64,000 bases of DNA from Flavihumibacter fluminis (GTDB lineage: Bacteria; Bacteroidota; Bacteroidia; Chitinophagales; Chitinophagaceae), in contig NZ_JAKEVY010000002.1 in the NCBI RefSeq assembly GCF_021491375.1, forward strand, positions 682,001 to 746,000, given 5' to 3'. Below the pieces are notes generated by a model. It saw only the letters and a list, made by a program, of their open reading frames with translations. It searched no databases and had not been told where the DNA came from. This document shows positions 58,909 through 64,000 of this stretch, one piece after another. Within the stretch, counting starts at the first letter, position 1, and every line of letters starts with the position of its first letter. A program made the position numbers and the translations under genes.

Positions 58909-61338
58909 TTATTCTGAACGAAGACTTTTGATCGGATTGGTGATGGCTGCTTTTATTGCTTGTCCACCTACTGTTACCAAGGCAATCAGGGCTGCAATGC
59001 AACCTGCCAGCAGGAATACCCACCAACCCAGGGATGTTTTGAAAGCGAAATTCTCCAGCCATTTGTTCATGGCATACCAGGCCAGTGGGAAAGCTATAAT
59101 GGATGCAATACCTACCAGCTTCAGAAAGTCGCGCGTAAGCAGACTCACAATTTGTTGAACGGAGGCACCCAATACTTTTCGTACACCAATTTCCTTATTC
59201 CGTTGTTCAGCCATGAAGGCTGCCAGTCCAAATAAACCCAGACAGGCAATCAGGATAGTCAGGATCGCGAAGCTCAACGCCAGCTGTCCAACCCGCTGTT
59301 CTGCATCATACATGCGGGAGAAGGATTCATCGAGAAAGCTGTATTCAAACGGCATTCCCGGAGCCATCTTATTCCAGACTCCCTCAATCCGGGTTATTAA
59401 TGGCTTGATTTGGCCAGTATTCACTTTGAAAGCAATTGACCAGTCGGCCGGATTAAGCCAGAAGGCAACCGGACCAATCTGCTGCTTCATAGACTGAAAA
59501 TGAAAATTCTTTACTACGCCAATAATTGTGTAGGGGTCAGTTGCTCCACCGTTATTCCCAGCATATAATTTTTTGCCTACGGGATTATCCAATCCCATTA
59601 GGGCTGCTGTTGTTTCATTGATGATGATAGCAGCTGAATCCGTTCCAAATTCTTTTGAAAAATTCCTGCCGTATTTCATTTCCATTCCCAGCAGTGGAAT
59701 ATAGTTTTCGTCGATTCCCCAGATTTGCATGTTCAGTCCGGAACTGGAGGTCATTGCTGCCTGGGTAGAAAAAGTCCGGTCATTTCTTGCACTTTCTGCT
59801 ACTGGCATAAAGCCGCTGTAAGTGCTTCCGGTTACGCCTGATAACTTCATAACTTCATTCCGGAATCCTTGCTTCTGTGTACCTAATGTATAGGTATTGT
59901 TGATTACCAATACCTGGTCTTTATTAAAACCAAGGTTTCTGGTTTGTATATAATTTAACTGCCGATAAATGATGATGGTTCCAACAATAAGGATGATAGA
60001 GGTAACAAATTGTACGACAACAAGTGTACTTCTCAGGCCAGCTTTGCTGCTTCCTGTACTGAATTTCGATTTCAATACCTGCAGTGGATGAAAAGAAGAG
60101 AGGAAAAATGCTGGATAAGTACCAGCGAGTAATCCGACCAGTAAAGGCAGAAGTAAATAAATACTGATTAATCCAGAAGTAAACAGGTCCTGAAGTATAA
60201 ATTGTTTACCGGAAAGCTCATTGAACAGTGGAAGCAGCAATACTGCGCTCAGTAATGCAATTCCTATTGATACATAGGCCAGCAGTGTGGATTCAGTCAG
60301 AAACTGCTTTACCAATGCTCCTTTACCAGAACCCAGCACTTTGCGTATCCCAACTTCACGGGCACGGTTAGCCGATCTTGCGGTTGCCAGGTTCATAAAA
60401 TTGATACAGGCGATCAGTAATATAAACAGAGCTACTGCGGAGAAAATATAAACATATTGGATATTACCATTTATCGCCAGTTCCGGAAATCGGTTGGAAT
60501 GCAGGTGTATATCAGTCAGGGCTGTTAAGCTGTATTGTAATTTATTCCCGGACTGCTCAAATTCTTCAATACTTTTAATCTGCATTTCCTGTTGTGCTGC
60601 CGGTAACACATGGCGCATAATATATCCCGGGAATTTTGCTTCCAGGCTTGCCGGATTGGTACCTTTTTTAAGCAGCAAATAGGTCTGGAAATTATGGCTC
60701 AGGATTTGCCCAAACTTATAACCGCAGTTTTCCATGGCAAACAAAAAGTCTGGGCGATAATGAGATTGTTTGGGTACATCTTCCATTACTCCTGTAATCT
60801 TGTAGAGCGTGGATCCATTTTCATTGGTTTCGAGGTTTTTCCCGATTACATCCGTGGTTCCAAAATATTTTTCAGCCATTGAGCGGGAGAGGACTACTGT
60901 GTTGGGTTCATCCAAGGCATTTTTTAAATCTCCGGCCACAGCTTTTGCGGAAAAGACATCGAAATAAGTGGAGTCTACATGTGCTACATTAGTTTCATTT
61001 AAAAATGCCGATCCCTTTTTGATCATTTTGGCTCCTGAGCTATTATAAATTCGCGTATACTCTTCTATTTCGGGATAGTCTTTTTTTAATAATTCTCCCA
61101 TGGGATCAGATGCAACTGCCAGATTCAATTCCGTTCCTCCCATAACAATATCTGAATTGATCCGATAGATACGATCGGCATTTTCATGATACTGGTCATA
61201 TCTTAATTCATTGGTTACATATAACATGATCAACAGAAAACAGGTGAGGCCTGCTGCAAGTCCCACAATATTCAGTGTCGTAAAGAATTTATTCTTTACC
61301 AGGCTGCGATAAGCGATTTTCCAATGATTCGTCAACAT
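58909..61338 (-). CDS. FtsX/MacB-type ABC permease, array member 2
   Basis: An 809-residue permease from the ATG at 61338 (MLTNHWKIAYRSLVKNKFF); a GTG-type upstream extension to 61380 adds 14 residues without homology to the other members' starts. The N-terminal helix is FTTLNIVGLAAGLTCFLLIMLY; the two FtsX domains are introduced by ANRAREVGIRKVLGSGKGAL and EQRNKEIGVRKVLGASVQQI. It ends NPIKSLRSE. It is packed between members 1 and 3 (45 and 9 bp gaps). As with its relatives, no catalytic domain is fused, and energy must come from a separate ATPase. The frame is intact. Confidence 0.92.
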   Translation of the reverse strand: MLTNHWKIAYRSLVKNKFFTTLNIVGLAAGLTCFLLIMLYVTNELRYDQYHENADRIYRINSDIVMGGTELNLAVASDPMGELLKKDYPEIEEYTRIYNSSGAKMIKKGSAFLNETNVAHVDSTYFDVFSAKAVAGDLKNALDEPNTVVLSRSMAEKYFGTTDVIGKNLETNENGSTLYKITGVMEDVPKQSHYRPDFLFAMENCGYKFGQILSHNFQTYLLLKKGTNPASLEAKFPGYIMRHVLPAAQQEMQIKSIEEFEQSGNKLQYSLTALTDIHLHSNRFPELAINGNIQYVYIFSAVALFILLIACINFMNLATARSANRAREVGIRKVLGSGKGALVKQFLTESTLLAYVSIGIALLSAVLLLPLFNELSGKQFILQDLFTSGLISIYLLLPLLVGLLAGTYPAFFLSSFHPLQVLKSKFSTGSSKAGLRSTLVVVQFVTSIILIVGTIIIYRQLNYIQTRNLGFNKDQVLVINNTYTLGTQKQGFRNEVMKLSGVTGSTYSGFMPVAESARNDRTFSTQAAMTSSSGLNMQIWGIDENYIPLLGMEMKYGRNFSKEFGTDSAAIIINETTAALMGLDNPVGKKLYAGNNGGATDPYTIIGVVKNFHFQSMKQQIGPVAFWLNPADWSIAFKVNTGQIKPLITRIEGVWNKMAPGMPFEYSFLDESFSRMYDAEQRVGQLALSFAILTILIACLGLFGLAAFMAEQRNKEIGVRKVLGASVQQIVSLLTRDFLKLVGIASIIAFPLAWYAMNKWLENFAFKTSLGWWVFLLAGCIAALIALVTVGGQAIKAAITNPIKSLRSE

Positions 61339-61383
61339 GTTAATATTTTTATGTCGTTTCATCCACCGGTTGGGTGGCACTCA

Positions 61384-63741
61384 CTATTCTGATCTCAAAG
61401 AGGTAACCGGATTTTTTAGAGCAGTACGGGAGGCATTGAGGCTTATGGTAATCCATGCAATGATTGCCACCGCAGCTGCCACCAGCAGAAATACAAAAGG
61501 ATTGATACTAATACGGTACGCATAATTCGACAACCAGCCATTCATCATCCACCAGGTCACGGGTATGGCAATCAGGAAAGCTAATGCAATGAGAACGGCA
61601 AATTCTTTGGAAAGAAGGAGTAACAGTTGCTGTACAGAAGCTCCAAGGACTTTTCGGATACCGATTTCTTTCTTGCGGCGCTCGATTGCGAAGGAGACCA
61701 GTCCAAATAAGCCAAGGCAGCAAACAAAAATGGCTAATCCTGAAAATATTACAGCAAGGGTTCCCACCAGTTTTTCATTGTTGAATTTTTCATTGAAAAA
61801 GTCATCAATAAAACGGTATTCGAACAGGTAATCAGGGCTTAGCTGATTGTGCAGTTGTTCGATTTTAGCAACTGCTTTTTGAATATCTATGCCTTCCTTA
61901 AAGCGTATATTAATGCGGCCGGTCCATCCACCTTCTTGCACCAGCATCATTGGGTCGGGAGCTGCATAGGGTGAGTTGATCACCATATTATCAATGATTC
62001 CAACAATTCTTCTCGTTCTTCCAGCCCATTCAATTTCTTTACCAACAGGGTTTTTAATGCCCATTACTTCTATTGCCGCTTTGTTGAATATCACCTGGTG
62101 CGTGTCACTTGCAAGGAAGTCGCGACCATCCAGTAGTTTTGCCTGTACTGTTTTTACAAAATCCGCATCAGTGAACATGAAGCCTATAACCAGGTTATCC
62201 GATTGGGGCATACCACTCATTCGAATACCGGATGTATAACCGAAGATATCTGTTATCTGGTTACCGGTTCTGTTGACAGATTCCACCCATCCTGTTGCAT
62301 ACAATTCATTTTTAAAAGCAGAAAGTTGCCGGTCTAGCTGAGAAGAGGAGTTCACCATGAGCAGGTTTTCCTGTTTGTAACCAAGGTCTCTTTGCTGAAC
62401 GAAGTTGATTTGCTGATAGATCAATAAGGTTGCAGAAATCAACAGGATGGATATCGTGAATTGTGCCGTAACCAATACTTTGCGTGGTGCGAGGTTGGCT
62501 TTCCCCACTGAAAAACTACCTTTCAGAACTTTTACCGGATTAAAACCAGACAGATAAAATGCGGGGTAACTGCCTGCAATGATTCCAGTTAACAATACAA
62601 TGCCTCCTCCAAGTAACCACCAAAAGGGATCCTGAAATGGTAAACGGATGGGTTGATTCAAAAGGCTGCTAAAGGGAGGAACAGTTATCCATACTATTAA
62701 AATAGCGACCAGGAATGAAGCAATTGCCATTAGTACGGATTCTGCGATAAACTGAAATACCAGTTGGTTGCGCATAGAGCCCAAAGTTTTCCGGATGCCT
62801 ACTTCTTTAGCTCTTTTTTCTGATCTGGCAGTGGAAAGGTTCATGAAATTGACACAGGCAATCAATAAAATCACTATTGCTATCCAGGTGAAAAGTTGCA
62901 CATATTGAATCCGTCCGCCAGTATTAATACCCTCCCGGAATTCTTCGTATAACCGCCACCGCTCCATTGGATGAAGTATGATCTCTCCGCGTGTGGTAGG
63001 ATTTTCTGAGCCGGTTTTCTCTTTGATCAATGCCAGTGTTTTGGCTTCCACTGATTTTTTATCAGCGCCCTCCCGAAGCAGAAAAAAGACACGGTTGCCG
63101 CAATTCACCCAATCAGATTGGGCTTCTTTTACCCATTGTGCAGAAGGATTAAAGGATTGGAGCAGGTCAAATTGAACCGTGTTGGTTCGTGCTGGATCTT
63201 TTACAACTGCTTTTACATAAACAGTACGGTCATTATTTAATTTCACCGCTTCGCCAACAATGTTGATACGGTTAAAAAGGCTGCGAGCGGTAGATTCTGT
63301 AAGCAAAATACCATCCGGATCCTTCAATCCGCCTGGTTCACCTTCCATGAATTCAACAGTGAAAATATCCAGGAACTCAGGAGTTGTGGTCACTGATTGC
63401 CGGTTCAATTTCTTTTCTCCAACAGTAAGCTGTACTGAAGAAGGAAAACCTGTCACACTTGCTTTTTCCACTTCTGGTATCGAACTCATTGCTGCTGCCG
63501 GAAGCGGAAACATCATATCACTTCCGGTATTAATCTCTCCATTAAAATTCCGGTTCACCATTACATGGTGAATCCGGTCGTATTTTTCATTGTCTTTGTC
63601 CCAGGAACGTTCGCTATACACCCAAAGGAAAATGAGCAGGGTAGCAGCCATTCCGATGGATAATCCTGTAATGTTCAAGAAGGTAAAGAACCTGTTTTTG
63701 AGCAGGTTTCTGTAAGCCAGTTTAAAATAATTGAAAAGCAT
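61384..63741 (-). CDS. FtsX/MacB-type ABC permease, array member 1
   Basis: A 785-residue permease, the first of the four in transcription order. It opens with MLFNYFKLAYRNLLKNRFFTF, almost the same as member 3 (MLFNYFKIAFRNLLKYKGFS), which suggests these two are the closest pair. FtsX domains begin after EKRAKEVGIRKTLGSMRNQL and ERRKKEIGIRKVLGASVQQL, and it ends NPVTSLRSE. It starts 12 bp after the stop of the ATPase gene at the window edge, so ATPase and permease 1 are translationally close and probably form the basic unit from which the array expanded. Confidence 0.92.
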   Translation of the reverse strand: MLFNYFKLAYRNLLKNRFFTFLNITGLSIGMAATLLIFLWVYSERSWDKDNEKYDRIHHVMVNRNFNGEINTGSDMMFPLPAAAMSSIPEVEKASVTGFPSSVQLTVGEKKLNRQSVTTTPEFLDIFTVEFMEGEPGGLKDPDGILLTESTARSLFNRINIVGEAVKLNNDRTVYVKAVVKDPARTNTVQFDLLQSFNPSAQWVKEAQSDWVNCGNRVFFLLREGADKKSVEAKTLALIKEKTGSENPTTRGEIILHPMERWRLYEEFREGINTGGRIQYVQLFTWIAIVILLIACVNFMNLSTARSEKRAKEVGIRKTLGSMRNQLVFQFIAESVLMAIASFLVAILIVWITVPPFSSLLNQPIRLPFQDPFWWLLGGGIVLLTGIIAGSYPAFYLSGFNPVKVLKGSFSVGKANLAPRKVLVTAQFTISILLISATLLIYQQINFVQQRDLGYKQENLLMVNSSSQLDRQLSAFKNELYATGWVESVNRTGNQITDIFGYTSGIRMSGMPQSDNLVIGFMFTDADFVKTVQAKLLDGRDFLASDTHQVIFNKAAIEVMGIKNPVGKEIEWAGRTRRIVGIIDNMVINSPYAAPDPMMLVQEGGWTGRINIRFKEGIDIQKAVAKIEQLHNQLSPDYLFEYRFIDDFFNEKFNNEKLVGTLAVIFSGLAIFVCCLGLFGLVSFAIERRKKEIGIRKVLGASVQQLLLLLSKEFAVLIALAFLIAIPVTWWMMNGWLSNYAYRISINPFVFLLVAAAVAIIAWITISLNASRTALKNPVTSLRSE

Positions 63742-63753
63742 ATCAGAACTATG

Positions 63754-64000
63754 TTAGACCATGATATTTTCCATAACTGTCTGACCATCCAGCATCCGGA
63801 CGATGCGATGGCTGTACCGGGCATCGTGCTCGGAGTGGGTTACCATGATGATCGTGGTGCCCTGCTCGTTCAGGTCTGTTAACAGTTGCATTACTTCATT
63901 ACCATTGGAAGAATCGAGGTTTCCGGTCGGTTCATCCGCAAGTATCAGTTTGGGATTATTCACTACGGCCCTAGCTACCGCTACCCTTTGCTGTTGTCCG
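63754..64000 (-). CDS. ABC transporter ATPase, LolD/MacB type (cut by window edge)
   Basis: Only the C-terminal ~81 residues are in the window; the frame runs off the right edge. Visible are the end of the signature ([13 protein letters not shown]), Walker B in [16 protein letters not shown] and the H-loop in [20 protein letters not shown], all canonical for the LolD/MacB group. It leads into the four-permease array with a 12-bp gap and is the likely energy source for it. It resembles the ATPase at 53138-53809 closely over this part. The N-terminal part, including Walker A, cannot be checked. Confidence 0.93.
   Translation of the reverse strand, partial: GQQQRVAVARAVVNNPKLILADEPTGNLDSSNGNEVMQLLTDLNEQGTTIIMVTHSEHDARYSHRIVRMLDGQTVMENIMV

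Noticed and set aside
1-64000. CRISPR arrays, tRNA/rRNA genes, insertion sequences, prophage
   Set aside because: No regularly spaced repeats with unique spacers, no transposase, integrase or phage genes, and no cloverleaf was seen in the few gaps over 150 bp. A tRNA scan would settle the RNA part.

Overview
The window looks like a chromosomal segment from a Bacteroidota bacterium, most likely in or near the family Chitinophagaceae. This is inferred from gene content and signals; no rRNA gene is present to confirm it. The indicators are a large secreted protein with a type IX (Por) C-terminal sorting domain, many lipoproteins with short signal peptides, BlaR1/BlaI and WbqC families, LptE-SecG clustering, a K+-dependent membrane pyrophosphatase, almost no Shine-Dalgarno sequences, and repeated upstream copies of the Bacteroidota -7 promoter element TANNTTTG. 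I see no phage, IS element, CRISPR array, tRNA or rRNA gene.

Layout. 1-2.4 kb: end of an exopolysaccharide sugar transferase, an HU-like membrane protein, a small membrane protein and an FKBP lipoprotein, with a heptamer-repeat array between the last two. 2.5-8.5 kb: serine dehydratase, then a three-gene export cassette (ABC exporter, HlyD adaptor, TolC channel) whose ATPase motifs are degenerate. 8.5-16.5 kb: aminofutalosine synthase (menaquinone), a 1227-residue type IX secreted protein, a nucleoside transporter and a surface lipoprotein. 16.6-26.9 kb: thioredoxin, DnaE, an NlpC/P60 lipoprotein, M1 aminopeptidase, a peptide-binding lipoprotein, acyl-CoA desaturase, MsrA and a small membrane protein. 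26.9-33.5 kb: release factor 2 with a programmed +1 frameshift, P5C dehydrogenase, and pyrimidine genes (pyrR, pyrB, pyrE) mixed with coaD, a thioesterase and a NUDIX hydrolase. 33.5-38.2 kb: metal-binding HMA protein, LEA-like lipoprotein, WbqC-like protein, and a BlaR1/BlaI pair divergent from a MarR regulator with a legible shared operator-promoter. 38.3-46.9 kb: HppA, AsmA-like protein, two thioredoxin-fold proteins, a YihY/BrkB protein and MltG.

47-51.6 kb is a reverse-strand envelope operon: miaB, sigma-54 activator, lptE, TPR protein, secG. 51.7-64 kb is a large MacB/LolD-type block: TolC protein and ATPase, then four tandem ~800-residue FtsX/MacB-type permeases preceded by a second ATPase cut by the window edge.

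Most of the window is housekeeping and envelope biology. The points most worth following are: (i) dispersed 7-bp repeat arrays that form the 3' ends of two unrelated genes and place TGA in all three frames; (ii) an export cassette with a motif-poor ATPase and no visible substrate; (iii) a MarR-type palindrome lying on a complete blaI promoter; (iv) a BlaR1 homologue whose sensor region is a repeated coiled coil; (v) an SD-dependent RF2 frameshift in a lineage that hardly uses SD sequences; and (vi) a two-class pattern at convergent gene junctions. Promoters, operators and terminators are read by eye and are predictions.
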